This document shows, one piece after another, positions 10,024 to 20,243 of a stretch of DNA of 64,000 bases. This stretch comes from Microbacterium esteraromaticum. GTDB lineage: Bacteria; Actinomycetota; Actinomycetes; Actinomycetales; Microbacteriaceae. The DNA lies in the NCBI RefSeq assembly GCF_016907315.1, contig NZ_JAFBBS010000001.1:372001-436000 (forward strand), in the 5' to 3' direction. A program made the translations under genes and the position numbers. The stretch's first letter is position 1, and each line of letters begins with the position of its first letter. The notes beneath the pieces are model-generated. The model was not told where the DNA came from and made no database searches. It was given only the letters and a program-made list of their open reading frames with translations.

Positions 10024-12417
10024 TCCCTCGCCCTGTGCCTGCGAGGCGTTGGGCGTGAGCATGGCGGTCGTGACGCGACGGCGGTTGCGTCCCTGTCCAG
10101 GGGCCTTCGGCTCAGGAAGCGCGTCGAGCACGGAGTCGAGCAGCTGCTCGGTCTCGGTCTTCGGCGCCTTGCGGTCGCCGCCGCGCTTCTTGCGCTTCTT
10201 CGGGCGCTCGCTCTGCGCAGGCGCCTCGACGACGGTCTGCGGCTCGGCTGCAGCCGGCTGCTCGCCGGGGGTCTCACCGTTCGCGACGATGGTCGAGGCG
10301 GCGATCGCGGCGAGAGCCGACTTCGCACCCTCGGTGATGCTGTGCGTGCCGCCGTTCGCCTGCGGCTGCTGTGCCTGAGCGGCGGCGGGCTGCTGCGACT
10401 GCGATCCGCCGCGCGAGCGACGGTTCTGACCGCCGCCGTTGCTCGAGCCGCCGTTGCCACTGCGATGCTTGACCACAGGATCGTGGTGCACGATCACGCC
10501 TCGGCCGGCGCACACGTCGCATGCCTCGCTGAAGGTCTCGAGCAGACCGAGGCCGAGCTTCTTGCGGGTCATCTGCACGAGGCCGAGCGAGGTGACCTCG
10601 GCGACCTGATGCTTCGTGCGGTCGCGGCTCAGGCACTCCACCAGGCGGCGCAGCACGAGATCGCGGTTGGACTCGAGCACCATGTCGATGAAGTCGACGA
10701 CGATGATGCCGCCGATGTCGCGCAGACGCAGCTGGCGGACGATCTCCTCGGCGGCCTCGAGGTTGTTCTTGGTGACGGTCTCTTCGAGGTTTCCGCCAGA
10801 GCCGACGAACTTGCCGGTGTTGACGTCGACGACCGTCATGGCCTCGGTGCGGTCGATCACGAGCGAGCCGCCCGAGGGCAGCCAGACCTTGCGGTCGAGC
10901 GCCTTCTCGATCTGCTCGGTGATGCGGTACGCGTCGAACGGGTCGACGTCGTCGGTGTAGGTCTCGACGCGCTCGAGCAGATCGGGGGCGACGCTCTCGA
11001 GGTACGCGCGGATGGTGCGCTGCGCGTCGTCGCCCTGGATCGTCATGCGGGTGAAGTCTTCGTTGAAGACATCGCGCACGATCTTGACCAGCAGGTCGGG
11101 CTCGGCGTGCAGCAGCGCCGGAGCCTGCTGCGTCTGCACCTGCTTCTGGATGTGCTCCCACTGCGAGGTGAGCCGCTGCACGTCGCGCGTCAGCTGCTCC
11201 TCGGTGGCGCCCTCGGCCGCAGTGCGGACGATCACGCCCGACGACTCGGGGAGCACCTCCTTGAGGATGCGCTTCAGGCGGGCGCGCTCGTTGTCGGGGA
11301 GCTTGCGCGAGATGCCGTTCATCGATCCGCCCGGCACGTACACGAGGTACCGGCCGGGAAGCGAGATCTGGCTGGTGAGGCGGGCTCCCTTGTGTCCGAC
11401 AGGGTCCTTGGTGACCTGCACGAGAACGCGGTCGCCGGCCTTCAGAGCGAGCTCGATGCGGCGCGGCTGGTTGCCGGTCTCGACACCATCCCAGTCGACC
11501 TCGCCCGAGTACAGCACGGCGTTGCGGCCGCGGCCGATGTCGACGAACGCGGCCTCCATGCTGGGCAGCACGTTCTGCACGCGACCCAGGTACACGTTGC
11601 CGATCAGCGACGCGTCCTGATTGCGGGCGACGTAATGCTCGACGAGCACGTCGTCTTCGAGCACGCCGATCTGGGTGCGGCCGTTCTTGGCGCGCACGAC
11701 CATCATGCGGTCGACCGACTCGCGGCGGGCGAGGAACTCGGCCTCGGTCACAACGGGACGACGGCGACCGGCATCGCGACCGTCGCGACGGCGCTGCTTC
11801 TTGGCCTCGAGGCGCGTCGAGCCCTTGATGGCCTTCGGCTCGGTGATGTACTCCACCTGGCGCTGACGCTGGCGCGGCTCTTCGCGCTGGTCGTCACCCT
11901 CCCCGCGGCGACGGCCACGGCCACGGCGGAAGGCGCTGCCGCGGTCGTCACCCTCGTCGTCGTCACGGCTGCTGCGCGCGGGCAGCGGCACCACCTCGGG
12001 TGCGTAGAAGTGCAGCTGGGTCGACACCTTCGAGACGAAGACCTCGGGCAGCAGCCCCAGGCTCACGGCCGTCACCGGCTTCGGAGCCTCGGGCTCCGCA
12101 GCCGTCTCGGGCTCCGCGACCGTCTCCGGCTGCGGCTGAGGCTCGGGCTCCGCGCCCGTCTCAGGCTCTGCGGCCGTCTCCGGCTCCGACTGAGCCTCGG
12201 ACTCCGCGGATGCCTGTGGTGCGGCTTCCGCGTCTGGATCCCCGTCGCGCTCGGCGGGCGCATCCGCAGCGGACTGGTCGTCCGCGGCGGGCTGCTCCAC
12301 AGCATCCGGCTCCGCGACGGGCTCAGCCGTCTCGGCGGTCCGGGCGTCCTCGACTACCGGCTGCGCCGGCGTCTCGTCGAGGGTGGGGGTGTTGTTGTCA
12401 TCGTTCTCATCGGCCAT
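9988..12417 (-). CDS. rne: Ribonuclease E/G family endoribonuclease
   Basis: RNA-processing and decay endonuclease of 809 residues. Residues 1-130 are a low-complexity Pro/Glu/Ala region with repeated EPET-type units; an Arg-rich stretch follows. The conserved catalytic core starts with an S1-type region (GNVYLGRVQNVLPSMEAAF) and contains MTVVDVNTGKFVG and GGIIVVDFIDM with the metal-binding aspartates, and the zinc-link CDVCAGRG. A Gln/Ala-rich and KKRKKR-containing tail follows. This layout with disordered arms on both sides is typical of actinobacterial RNase E. It is the gene upstream of rplU, as often seen; its stop overlaps the convergent DUF4031 gene. Confidence 0.93.
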   Translation of the reverse strand: MADENDDNNTPTLDETPAQPVVEDARTAETAEPVAEPDAVEQPAADDQSAADAPAERDGDPDAEAAPQASAESEAQSEPETAAEPETGAEPEPQPQPETVAEPETAAEPEAPKPVTAVSLGLLPEVFVSKVSTQLHFYAPEVVPLPARSSRDDDEGDDRGSAFRRGRGRRRGEGDDQREEPRQRQRQVEYITEPKAIKGSTRLEAKKQRRRDGRDAGRRRPVVTEAEFLARRESVDRMMVVRAKNGRTQIGVLEDDVLVEHYVARNQDASLIGNVYLGRVQNVLPSMEAAFVDIGRGRNAVLYSGEVDWDGVETGNQPRRIELALKAGDRVLVQVTKDPVGHKGARLTSQISLPGRYLVYVPGGSMNGISRKLPDNERARLKRILKEVLPESSGVIVRTAAEGATEEQLTRDVQRLTSQWEHIQKQVQTQQAPALLHAEPDLLVKIVRDVFNEDFTRMTIQGDDAQRTIRAYLESVAPDLLERVETYTDDVDPFDAYRITEQIEKALDRKVWLPSGGSLVIDRTEAMTVVDVNTGKFVGSGGNLEETVTKNNLEAAEEIVRQLRLRDIGGIIVVDFIDMVLESNRDLVLRRLVECLSRDRTKHQVAEVTSLGLVQMTRKKLGLGLLETFSEACDVCAGRGVIVHHDPVVKHRSGNGGSSNGGGQNRRSRGGSQSQQPAAAQAQQPQANGGTHSITEGAKSALAAIAASTIVANGETPGEQPAAAEPQTVVEAPAQSERPKKRKKRGGDRKAPKTETEQLLDSVLDALPEPKAPGQGRNRRRVTTAMLTPNASQAQGEGSAPVAGSNPES

Positions 12418-12671
12418 CTCTGGCTAGCTCCCTGCGCGGGCACTGCGTGCGCCGCGAAAACTCGTGCGGCGAAACAGCGGCCGCGAACTCAATCGGCTGG
12501 CGGTCGGCTCTGCGGCGCGACCACCTGGGGCACATGACCCCGAAGTCTTGTCGATTCGATCGCGAATGCACGCGACGTCGTCTTGAGCCATTATCGCACT
12601 ACCCGACGCCGACGACCGCACGCGTTCGACTCGCGCGCCGCGATTCACCCGAGCCGCATAGACACCGTTGG

Positions 12672-12677
12672 GATAAT
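12672..12677 (+). promoter_or_regulatory. -10 box of leaderless VKOR gene
   Basis: GATAAT, then CGCGCC, then ATG. Six bases between box and start codon and no Shine-Dalgarno sequence point to a leaderless transcript. The remaining 12418-12671 is the shared upstream region with rne; no gene seen. Confidence 0.55.
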
Positions 12678-12683
12678 CGCGCC

Positions 12684-13295
12684 ATGACCACGCAGCGCTC
12701 CCGCCATGTCGGCTACGGAATCTGGCTCGTCTTCGCCACGATCGTCGGCTGGTGGGCGGCGTTCCAGCTCACCATGGAGAAGTTCTACGTTCTCGAGAAC
12801 CCGGGCGAGACCACCAGCTGCTACGTGAGCGTGATGCTGCAGTGCGACAAGAACCTCTCGTCGTGGCAGGGCGAGGTGTTCGGGTTCCCCAACCCCCTCA
12901 TCGGCGTGACCGCGTGGATGGCGGTACTGGTGATGGGCGTGGCCGTGCTCGCCGGCGTGCGATTCCCGCGCTGGTTCTGGGGGCTGTTCGGCGTCGGCGT
13001 GCTCGGGGCCTTCCTCTTCGTGTGCTGGCTCATCGGCCAGAGCATCTACAGCCTGCACACCCTCTGCCCGTGGTGCATGGCGACGTGGTCTGTCACCATC
13101 CCCACCTTCTTGGCGACGACGCTGCATCTCATCCGCAACGGCACGCTGGGTCGTTCGGCCGCGATGCGCGAACGCGCCGGACGCCTGATGGTCTGGGTGC
13201 CGCTGGCGACGATCGTCGCCTACGCGATCATCATCGCGATGGCTCAGCTCGCCGGCCTCGACCTGCTCGGCGAGGTCGTCGGCATGATCTTCTGA
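12684..13295 (+). CDS. Vitamin K epoxide reductase (VKOR) family membrane protein
   Basis: Integral membrane thiol oxidoreductase of 203 residues; bacterial VKORs reoxidise DsbA-like proteins using a quinone. The active-site CPWC is at residues 128-131 in the membrane, and the loop cysteine pair is Cys46 and Cys54. Five hydrophobic segments are visible (about 10-30, 75-92, 98-118, 130-150, 168-192). No Dsb-like partner is adjacent. It converges on ndk, and a 23-bp hairpin separates the two. Confidence 0.9.
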   Translation: MTTQRSRHVGYGIWLVFATIVGWWAAFQLTMEKFYVLENPGETTSCYVSVMLQCDKNLSSWQGEVFGFPNPLIGVTAWMAVLVMGVAVLAGVRFPRWFWGLFGVGVLGAFLFVCWLIGQSIYSLHTLCPWCMATWSVTIPTFLATTLHLIRNGTLGRSAAMRERAGRLMVWVPLATIVAYAIIIAMAQLAGLDLLGEVVGMIF

Positions 13296-13307
13296 CGCAG
13301 GCAGATG

Positions 13308-13357
13308 CGCAGACGAAGAGAGGGATGCCCGTGCGGGCATCCCTCTCTTCGTCTGCG
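13308..13357. terminator. Bidirectional terminator between VKOR and ndk
   Basis: A perfect 23-bp inverted repeat (13308-13330 and 13335-13357) around the loop GTGC. It lies between two convergent genes and should work for both. One arm reads CGCAGACGAAGAGAGGGATG and continues CCC. Confidence 0.85.
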
Positions 13358-13365
13358 GTCGGGGT

Positions 13366-13782
13366 TCAGTCGAACCAGATGCCGAGCTCGCGCGCAGCCG
13401 ACTCGGGGCTGTCGGAGCCGTGCACGAGGTTCTGCTGCACCTTGAGGCCCCAATCCCGGCCGAAGTCGCCGCGGATGGTGCCGGGAGCGGCAGTGGTCGG
13501 ATCGGTCGTGCCCGCGAGCGAGCGGAAGCCCTCGATGACACGGTTGCCCGCGAGGCGGATCGCCACCGACGGGCCCGACATCATGAACTCGAGAAGCGGC
13601 TCGTAGAACGGCTTGCCCTCGTGCTCGGCATAGTGCGCCGCAAGGCGGTCTCGGTCGGGCTCGACCAGACGCAGGTCGACGAGCGCGTAGCCCTTCGCCT
13701 CGATGCGGGCGAGGATGCTGCCGGTCAGGCCGCGGGCGACGCCGTCGGGCTTGACGAGGACGAGGGTTTCTTCAGTGGCCAT
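13366..13782 (-). CDS. ndk: Nucleoside diphosphate kinase
   Basis: Equalises nucleoside triphosphate pools by phosphate transfer through a histidine. 138 residues, the normal size; KPDGVARGL at the start and the phosphorylated His121 in NLVHGSDSPESA. The start is the ATG one base after the DUF4233 stop. The folC-DUF4233-ndk order is conserved in Actinobacteria. Confidence 0.97.
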   Translation of the reverse strand: MATEETLVLVKPDGVARGLTGSILARIEAKGYALVDLRLVEPDRDRLAAHYAEHEGKPFYEPLLEFMMSGPSVAIRLAGNRVIEGFRSLAGTTDPTTAAPGTIRGDFGRDWGLKVQQNLVHGSDSPESAARELGIWFD

Positions 13783-13783
13783 G

Positions 13784-14197
13784 TCATTCGCTCTCTGTGT
13801 GAGGTTCTGCCGGCGGGCCCGCCGGCCGCTGTCGGTCGATTCGGGCCCCACCGATCGTCGCATACGCCCACATGCCGCCGAAAATCAGCACCACGAAGAT
13901 GATGGCGGGCTCGAAGATGCCGCCGAGGGCGATGACGCCCTGCAGGACCCACCCTGCCGGGATCGCCCATGGCCTGGTGATCGACCCGGCGACACCGATG
14001 AGGGCGACGGCGACCACCACGCCTGCGACGATCCCCCACCACGACGGGATGCCCGCGGGCAGGGCGTCGAGTCCGAAGATCACGAGACCAGCGAGCAGCG
14101 CGCCGACGGCCTCGAAGCCGAGCACGATCGAGCCGAGCTTCTGCACCAGGGTGCGCTGCGTGCGAGGACGAGGCGCTCTGGGCGCGCGGGCGCTCAC
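13784..14197 (-). CDS. DUF4233 small membrane protein
   Basis: A 137-residue protein of the DUF4233 family, unknown function. Four hydrophobic segments fill most of it, including VLGFEAVGALLAGLVIFGL and AIIFVVLIFGGMWAY; both ends are hydrophilic. The GTG start at 14197 overlaps the folC stop as GTGA, which decides the start. Always found with folC and ndk, which hints at a link to folate or nucleotide supply, but no role has been shown that I know of. Confidence 0.85.
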   Translation of the reverse strand: MSARAPRAPRPRTQRTLVQKLGSIVLGFEAVGALLAGLVIFGLDALPAGIPSWWGIVAGVVVAVALIGVAGSITRPWAIPAGWVLQGVIALGGIFEPAIIFVVLIFGGMWAYATIGGARIDRQRPAGPPAEPHTESE

Positions 14198-15546
14198 GCG
14201 CGCCACCCCGACTTCCAGTCCTCCTCCTCGGAGAGCAGGATCGCCTCGCCCGCGAGCACGATGGACCCGGCGATGACGACGGCGCGGCGATCGGCGGAGG
14301 CCGCCCATTCGCGCGCGGCATCGACGGCGTCGGCGAGGGTGGGATGCACGCTCGCGCGGCGTCCACGCTCCTCCACCAGGTCGGCGATGGCATCGGCATC
14401 CGCCGCTCGATCGGAATCGGGAGCCGTCGCGAAGACCTCTGCCACCTGCGGCAGCAGCGCGTCGACGATGCCCGCGGCGTCCTTGTCTGCGAAGACGCCC
14501 AGCACTAGAGCCCACTCGTCGAAGTCGAAGCTGTCGTCGAGCGATCGTGCGAGGGCGGCGGCTCCGTGCGGGTTGTGAGCGGCGTCGACGACCACGGTCG
14601 GCGCGATGCCGAGCAGCTGAAGCCGTCCGGGCGACGTGGCGTTCTGCAGGCCGTCCGCGAGGATGTCGCCGACGATGCGCTGCGAGGCGCCGCCGATCAG
14701 CGACTCCACGGCCGCCACCGCGAGAGCGGCGTTGTGGCCCTGGTGCGCGCCGTACAGCGGCAGATACTCGTCGGTGTACTCCCCCGCGAGGCCGCGGATG
14801 CTGATCAGCTGACCCCCGACGGCGAGCTTCTGCTCGCTGAGCCCGAACTGCTCGCCCTCGAACGCGATCGTCGCGTCCTTCTCACCGGCCACCCGGCGAA
14901 GCACGGCAGCGACCTCCGGCTTCTGCTCGGCGGAGACGACGGCGGCGCCGTCCTTGATGATCCCTGCCTTGACCTCGGCGATCGCCTCGACCGTGTCGCC
15001 GAGGCGGTCGGCGTGGTCCATGTCGATCGGAGCGAAGACCGCGACATCGCCATCGGCCGTGTTCGTCGAATCCCAGGATCCCCCCATGCCGACCTCGAGC
15101 ACGAGCACGTCCACGGGCGCATCCGATGCGGCGACGAACGCGAGCACGGTCAGCAGCTCGAAGAAGGTGAGCGGAGCGTCGCCCGCGGTCTCGAGCTCGG
15201 CGTCGACGATGCCGACGAACGGCTCGATCTCGTCCCAGGCGTCCGCGATCGCACCGTCGGCGATCGGCTCGCCGTCGATCATGATGCGCTCGGTGAACCG
15301 CTTGAGGTGAGGACTGGTGAACAGGCCGGTTCGCAGACCGTGCGAGCGCAGCAGGCTCTCGATCATGCGGGCCGTCGAGGTCTTGCCGTTCGTACCGGTG
15401 ATGTGCACGACCCGGTAGGTGCGCTGCGGGTCGTCGAGCAGGGTGAGGATGCGGGCGACCCGCTCCTTGCGGGGCTGGACCCACCGCTCCCCCGCACGCT
15501 CGAGCAGCTTCTCGTAGACGATGTCGGCACGCTGGACGTCACTCAC
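14194..15546 (-). CDS. folC: Folylpolyglutamate synthase / dihydrofolate synthase
   Basis: Mur-ligase-like enzyme of 450 residues that adds glutamate to dihydropteroate and reduced folates. The P-loop is [13 protein letters not shown] at about residues 49-61; [13 protein letters not shown] and [14 protein letters not shown] are family motifs. The GTG start overlaps the ileS stop (GTGA). It belongs to the operon ileS-folC-DUF4233-ndk and is probably driven from the T-box-controlled ileS promoter. Confidence 0.96.
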   Translation of the reverse strand: MSDVQRADIVYEKLLERAGERWVQPRKERVARILTLLDDPQRTYRVVHITGTNGKTSTARMIESLLRSHGLRTGLFTSPHLKRFTERIMIDGEPIADGAIADAWDEIEPFVGIVDAELETAGDAPLTFFELLTVLAFVAASDAPVDVLVLEVGMGGSWDSTNTADGDVAVFAPIDMDHADRLGDTVEAIAEVKAGIIKDGAAVVSAEQKPEVAAVLRRVAGEKDATIAFEGEQFGLSEQKLAVGGQLISIRGLAGEYTDEYLPLYGAHQGHNAALAVAAVESLIGGASQRIVGDILADGLQNATSPGRLQLLGIAPTVVVDAAHNPHGAAALARSLDDSFDFDEWALVLGVFADKDAAGIVDALLPQVAEVFATAPDSDRAADADAIADLVEERGRRASVHPTLADAVDAAREWAASADRRAVVIAGSIVLAGEAILLSEEEDWKSGWRA

Positions 15547-18500
15547 TCTGAGGCTCCGATCCTCGAGACGGCGACGGTGAAGTCGCCGCGGTTCGCATAG
15601 GTTCCCTTGGCGATGACCGCGGAGAACTCGCTCTCCGCCAGTACGTCGTCCGCGCCCAGCAGGGCGTGCTCCAGCGCGAGCGTCTCGCCCGCGACGTCGG
15701 CGATCTCGAACGCTGAGTACACGGCATCCCCGTCTTCGGCGTCGTCGAAGCGCAGCGCGAGACGGATGCGGTCGCTGACGTCGAAGCCGGCGTTCTTGCG
15801 CGTGTCCTGCACGGCGCGGATCACGTCGCGCGCGAGTCCCTCTGCTTCCAGCTCGGGCGTGGTCGCAGTGTCGAGCAGCATGAATCCGCCGCCGGGAACC
15901 AGCGCGAGCGCCTCACCCTCGGGCCGGCCGGACGTCTCGAGCACCAGGTCGTACTCGTGCGGCTCGAGAGCGACGCCGTCGGCGGTCACCACTCCGCCCT
16001 CTTCGGTCCAGAAGCCCTCCTTCGCCGCCCGGATGACCTTCTGCACCTCCTTGCCGAGGCGCGGACCGGCAGCGCGGGCGTTGACGCTGAGGCGGTGACT
16101 GATGCCATAGTCGGATGCCGTGGTCTCGGCGAGCTGCACGAGCTCGACCGACTTCACGTTCAGCTCCTCCTGCAGGATCCCCTCGAACTGGGCGAGGTCC
16201 GCGGCGAGCGGCGACACGACGGTCAGGCGCGCGAGCGGAAGACGCACGCGCAGCTTCTCCTTCTTGCGCAGGGCGTTGCCCACGCTCGACAGCTCGCGCA
16301 CCGCATCCATCGCGTCGCGCACCTCGTCGGCCGCCGGGAACACGGCCGCATCCGGCCAGTCGGTCAGATGCACGCTGCGCCCGCCGGTCAGACCCTGCCA
16401 GACGCGCTCGCTGATGAGCGGCACGAGCGGAGCCGCCACGCGGGTGAGCGTCTCGAGCACCGTGTAGAGGGTGTCGAACGCCTCGCGGCTCTTGGGGTCT
16501 TCGCTCACGCCCTCCCAGAACCGGTCCCGCGAGCGGCGGATGTACCAGTTCGTCAGCACCTCGGCGAAGTCGCGCAGACGCGCCGATGCGGTTGTGGAGT
16601 CGAGCCCCTCGAGGTCGACACGCACCTCGCGCACGAGATCGCCGAGGCGCGCCAGGATGTACCGGTCCAGCACGTCGGTGCTGTCGGTGCGCCACGCGGC
16701 CTCGTAGCCGCCGCTCGCGTTGGCGTAGGTCGCGAAGAAGTACCACGAGTTCCACAGCGGCAGGATGAACTCCCGCACACCAGCGCGGATGCCCTCCTCC
16801 GTGACGGCGAGGTTGCCGCCGCGCAGCACCGAGCTCGACATGAGGAACCAGCGCATGGCATCCGAACCGTCGCGGTCGAGCACCTCACTGACATCGGGAT
16901 AGTTGCGCAGCGACTTCGACATCTTGTAGCCGTCGCTGCCGAGCACGATGCCGTGGCAGCTCACCCCTGTGAAGGCCGGACGGTTGAACAGCGCGGTCGA
17001 CAGGACGTGCATGACGTAGAACCACCCACGGGTCTGCCCGATGTACTCGACGATGAAGTCGGCCGGCGCGTGGGAATCGAACCACTCCTGGTTCTCGAAG
17101 GGATAGTGCACCTGTGCATACGGCATCGAACCGGAGTCGAACCAGACATCGAAGACGTCTTCGATGCGGCGCATCGTGCTGTTCCCGGTCGGGTCGTCGG
17201 GGTTCGGCCGGGTGAGGTCGTCGATGTAGGGGCGGTGCAGATCGATCTCGCCCTCGGGATTGCGGGGCAGCGTGCCGAAGTCGCGCTCCAGCTCCTCCAG
17301 CGATCCGTAGGCGTCGACGCGCGGGTACTCGGGGTCATCGCTCTTCCAGATCGGGATGGGCGAGCCCCAGTAGCGGTTACGGCTGATAGACCAGTCGCGC
17401 GCCCCCTCGAGCCACTTGCCGAACTGACCGTACTTCACGTTCTCGGGCACCCAGGTGATCTGCTCGTTGTTCGCGAGGAGGTCGTCCTTGATGTCGGTCA
17501 CGCGGATGAACCAGCTCGAGACGGCCTTGTAGATCAGGGGGTTCCGGCAGCGCCAGCAGTGCGGATAGGAGTGCACGTAGCTCTGCTCGCGCAGCATTCG
17601 GCCAGAGGCGCGCAGCAGGCGGATGAGCGGCGTGTTGGCATCCATCCACAGCTGCCCGGCGACGTCTGTCACGGACGACAGGAAGCGTCCGCCGTCGTCG
17701 AGGGAGATGATCGTCGGGATGCCTGCGGCGTTCGTGACCCGCTGGTCGTCCTCACCGTAGGCGGGCGCCTGGTGCACGATGCCTGTGCCGTCGGTGGTCG
17801 TCACGTAGTCGTCGACGAGGATGCGCCAGGCGTTCTCGGTGCCCCAGGTCTCCGCATCCGCGTAGTAGTCGAAGAGCCGGTCGTACGCGACGTCCTCGAG
17901 GTCGCGACCGAGGACGGTCTGCTGCACAGCGGCGAGCGCGTCGTCAGCCGACTCGTACCCGAGGTCCTTGGCGTAGCCACCCAGCAGGTCGCGGGCGAGC
18001 AGGTAGCGGTGCGCGTCGCTCTCGGCCACGTCGTCGCCGGGGACGATATCGGCGGCGCCGTTCGGGCCGCCGGGCACGACGACGTACTCGATCTCGGGTC
18101 CGACGACGAGCGCGAGGTTCGTGGGAAGGGTCCAGGGCGTGGTCGTCCAGGCCAGCGCGCGCACTGCGGTGAGACCCAGGCTCTCGGCCTTGGCTCCCAC
18201 GAGCGGGAAGGTGACCGTGACCGACGGGTCCTGACGGTCCTTGTACACGTCGTCGTCCATGCGCAGCTCGTGCGCAGACAGCGGCGTCTCGTCGCGCCAG
18301 CAATACGGCAGCACGCGGTATCCCTCGTAGGCGAGGCCCTTGTCGTAGAGGGTCTTGAACGCCCACAGCACGCTCTCCATGTAGCCGAGGTCGAGCGTCT
18401 TGTATCCGCGCTCGAAGTCGACCCACCTGGCCTGACGCGTGACGTAGTCCTGCCACTCGTGCGTGTAGGTGAGCACCGAGTCGCGCGCCTTCGCGTTGAA

Positions 18501-18875
18501 GACGTCGATGCCCATCTGCTCGATCTCGCTCTTCTCGGTGATGCCGAGCTGCTTCATCGCCTCGAGCTCGGCGGGCAGACCGTGCGTGTCCCACCCGAAG
18601 ACGCGATCGACCTTCTTGCCGAGCATGGTCTGGAACCGGGGGAAGACGTCCTTCGCATACCCGGTCAGGAGGTGACCGTAGTGCGGCAGTCCGTTGGCGA
18701 ACGGAGGGCCGTCGTAGAAGACCCACTCGTCGGCGCCGTCGCGCTGCGCGATAGAGGCCCGGAAGGTGTCGTCGGCCTTCCAGAAGTCGAGCACCTCGCG
18801 CTCGATCTCGGGGAAGCGCGGGCTCGGGGTGACGGCGTCGGCTGCTGCGCCGAAGGAGGAGCGCGGGTAGGTCAT
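15543..18875 (-). CDS. ileS: Isoleucyl-tRNA synthetase, IleS2-like form
   Basis: Charges tRNA-Ile. 1110 residues with class I signatures HYGH (residues 65-68, in [10 protein letters not shown]) and [11 protein letters not shown]. The wording of these motifs is that of the eukaryote-like IleS2 clade, usually less sensitive to mupirocin, not the common bacterial IleS1. An editing CP1 domain follows the first motif, including the [12 protein letters not shown] region. The ATG follows a T-box leader of about 200 bases, so expression should rise when tRNA-Ile is uncharged. First gene of the operon with folC, DUF4233 and ndk. Confidence 0.97.
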   Translation of the reverse strand: MTYPRSSFGAAADAVTPSPRFPEIEREVLDFWKADDTFRASIAQRDGADEWVFYDGPPFANGLPHYGHLLTGYAKDVFPRFQTMLGKKVDRVFGWDTHGLPAELEAMKQLGITEKSEIEQMGIDVFNAKARDSVLTYTHEWQDYVTRQARWVDFERGYKTLDLGYMESVLWAFKTLYDKGLAYEGYRVLPYCWRDETPLSAHELRMDDDVYKDRQDPSVTVTFPLVGAKAESLGLTAVRALAWTTTPWTLPTNLALVVGPEIEYVVVPGGPNGAADIVPGDDVAESDAHRYLLARDLLGGYAKDLGYESADDALAAVQQTVLGRDLEDVAYDRLFDYYADAETWGTENAWRILVDDYVTTTDGTGIVHQAPAYGEDDQRVTNAAGIPTIISLDDGGRFLSSVTDVAGQLWMDANTPLIRLLRASGRMLREQSYVHSYPHCWRCRNPLIYKAVSSWFIRVTDIKDDLLANNEQITWVPENVKYGQFGKWLEGARDWSISRNRYWGSPIPIWKSDDPEYPRVDAYGSLEELERDFGTLPRNPEGEIDLHRPYIDDLTRPNPDDPTGNSTMRRIEDVFDVWFDSGSMPYAQVHYPFENQEWFDSHAPADFIVEYIGQTRGWFYVMHVLSTALFNRPAFTGVSCHGIVLGSDGYKMSKSLRNYPDVSEVLDRDGSDAMRWFLMSSSVLRGGNLAVTEEGIRAGVREFILPLWNSWYFFATYANASGGYEAAWRTDSTDVLDRYILARLGDLVREVRVDLEGLDSTTASARLRDFAEVLTNWYIRRSRDRFWEGVSEDPKSREAFDTLYTVLETLTRVAAPLVPLISERVWQGLTGGRSVHLTDWPDAAVFPAADEVRDAMDAVRELSSVGNALRKKEKLRVRLPLARLTVVSPLAADLAQFEGILQEELNVKSVELVQLAETTASDYGISHRLSVNARAAGPRLGKEVQKVIRAAKEGFWTEEGGVVTADGVALEPHEYDLVLETSGRPEGEALALVPGGGFMLLDTATTPELEAEGLARDVIRAVQDTRKNAGFDVSDRIRLALRFDDAEDGDAVYSAFEIADVAGETLALEHALLGADDVLAESEFSAVIAKGTYANRGDFTVAVSRIGASE

Positions 18876-19087
18876 CGTCTCTCGCAGTGGTCGTGGGCGG
18901 ATGCTGCTGCAGGGACGACCCGTGCTGACGCACGAACCGCGGTACCACCCTGCGTGCTTCTCGCGAAGCCACTCTCACTGCGGCGATGACGGGCCTGCCC
19001 CGCTCGGTTCTACTTCCCCGCCGAGGCGGAGGGTTCTTCCGAGAGCTCCCCGGTGATGGCCGGATCACAGCTGATGCGCCCATTCTA
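18876..19087 (-). promoter_or_regulatory. T-box leader and promoter of ileS
   Basis: A TAGAAT -10 box (19082-19087) would start RNA near 19075, giving a leader of about 200 bases. The leader holds GATCCGGCCATCACCGGGGA, the short Stem I form known from Actinobacteria, with ATC (Ile codon) at 19055-19057 as likely specifier, and the T-box core AGGGTGGTACCGCGG at 18937-18951 on the minus strand, which pairs with the tRNA acceptor end. No terminator with a U-run lies before the ATG, so control is probably translational, by hiding the ribosome site. The specifier is read from similarity to known ultrashort Stem I leaders. Confidence 0.88.
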
Positions 19088-19206
19088 CGCGGCCCCCGCG
19101 GTCATCGCATCCGCACCCGCGCCCACCCCGCCCGCCTCGCCTGCGCCCGACGCACCGCGAGTGCGTCCGACCCGCCGCCCGTGCGTCCGACCTGCACCGT
19201 GCGCCT

Positions 19207-19285
19207 GCCGCGGAGATGTACGCCTGCCGCGGAGATCTCTCGCGAATTCGTCCGCGCGAAGCGCACATCTCCGCGCGAAGCGCAC
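19207..19285 (+). repeat. Left copy of direct repeat around the DUF559 gene
   Basis: A 79-base element. Its first 56 bases match the copy at 20244 with four mismatches, in the same orientation. It contains CGCGGAGATGT (19209-19219) and its reverse complement ACATCTCCGCG (19265-19275), so it can fold into a hairpin. Short units such as CCGCGCGAAGCGCACATCTC recur. Just to the left, 19088-19206 is GC-rich with the unit TGCGTCCGAC twice and no gene. Looks like a REP-type intergenic element. Confidence 0.75.
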
Positions 19286-19291
19286 AGACGA

Positions 19292-20137
19292 CTACCGCGG
19301 AACATGCAGACCCTGAGCGATGGCTCGCATGATCACGTCCTGCACAGCGGGCCAGTCGAACATCACCTGCGAGTACGAGACCCTGATGACGTGGTACCCG
19401 AGCAGCATCAGCTCGGCGTCGTGCTTGATGTCCTCCGAGCGCTGCGCTCCGACGTGGTGCCTGCCGTCGATCTGCAGCACCAGACGGTCACCGAGGAGGG
19501 CGTCGACGCGGTGACCGTGGATCCAGATCTGGATGCGAAGGGGTTGGCGCAGCCAACGCAGTCGGGGCCTCAAGTAGGTCTCGAGTCCAGCATCCGCGAA
19601 TGGAGACGCAGAGGCGAGCACGCGGCGAGCCGCCGGCCGCAGAGGCAGTCGCGAGAGAGCGTCGATCTGGACCAGGCCCTTGTTGAGCGCCGAGTCCCAC
19701 GTCGCGAGCGCACGCTCGAAGGGCTCGCACTCCGCGATGTATCCGAGCGTGTTCTCGATCGGATCGATGACCTCATCGGGTGAACGCGGGATCAGCGGCG
19801 CACCCCAGTGCACCTTGGCGCCGACACCCACCTTCCCTGTGTGGGACTCCGGCACAGCGACGTGGGGTCTGCCGGATGCATCGTGCAGCCAGAGCCTGTA
19901 GTGCTGCGCGGCCGTGCGACAGGTGATCACCACGCCGGTCTTCACAGCGTCACGCAGAGTCGGGGCGAGATCAGGCGTGGCGATCCAGCCGCGACGCGGA
20001 CGAGTCAGCGTTCCCGCCGACACGGCGGATTCGATGGTTCGTCGCGCGAAGCCGTGCTCCGTGATCAGCGCCATTCGTGCATACCCTCCCTGCGCCCTCA
20101 CGAGCTGGACGAGTTCGACTGCTGAAGGGACGACCAT
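19292..20137 (-). CDS. DUF559 nuclease-fold protein with N-terminal helical domain
   Basis: A 281-residue protein. The C-terminal 100 residues fit DUF559, a Vsr-like PD-(D/E)xK endonuclease fold: Glu186 in GLETYLRPRL, Asp212 in RVDALL, QIDGRHHV (222-229) and HDAELMLLGYHVIRVSYSQV. The usual ExDG is QIDG here, so activity is uncertain. The N-terminal part (EHGFARRTIESAVSAGTLTR and following) resembles the winged-helix start of AbiEi-type antitoxins, a pairing common in actinobacterial genomes. No toxin partner is adjacent. The ATG at 20137 is chosen because the frame above it enters the repeat element. It is flanked closely by two direct repeats. Confidence 0.75.
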   Translation of the reverse strand: MVVPSAVELVQLVRAQGGYARMALITEHGFARRTIESAVSAGTLTRPRRGWIATPDLAPTLRDAVKTGVVITCRTAAQHYRLWLHDASGRPHVAVPESHTGKVGVGAKVHWGAPLIPRSPDEVIDPIENTLGYIAECEPFERALATWDSALNKGLVQIDALSRLPLRPAARRVLASASPFADAGLETYLRPRLRWLRQPLRIQIWIHGHRVDALLGDRLVLQIDGRHHVGAQRSEDIKHDAELMLLGYHVIRVSYSQVMFDWPAVQDVIMRAIAQGLHVPR

Positions 20138-20243
20138 CTGCTCAGGATCCGGCGACGCGCCAGCCCGGGCATCCGGCAATCGCGCTGTCTGGGGACAACT
20201 GGCCCTGAGCGCCCGACTGTGGAGACTCGAAACGGGTGCTCTC

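Noticed and set aside
15957..18989. Very long open frame on the plus strand opposite ileS
   Set aside because: High-GC antisense shadow: it mirrors ileS codon structure, has no ribosome site and shows no family motif. Similar long antisense frames over uvrA, rne, obgE, proA and clpX were dropped for the same reason.
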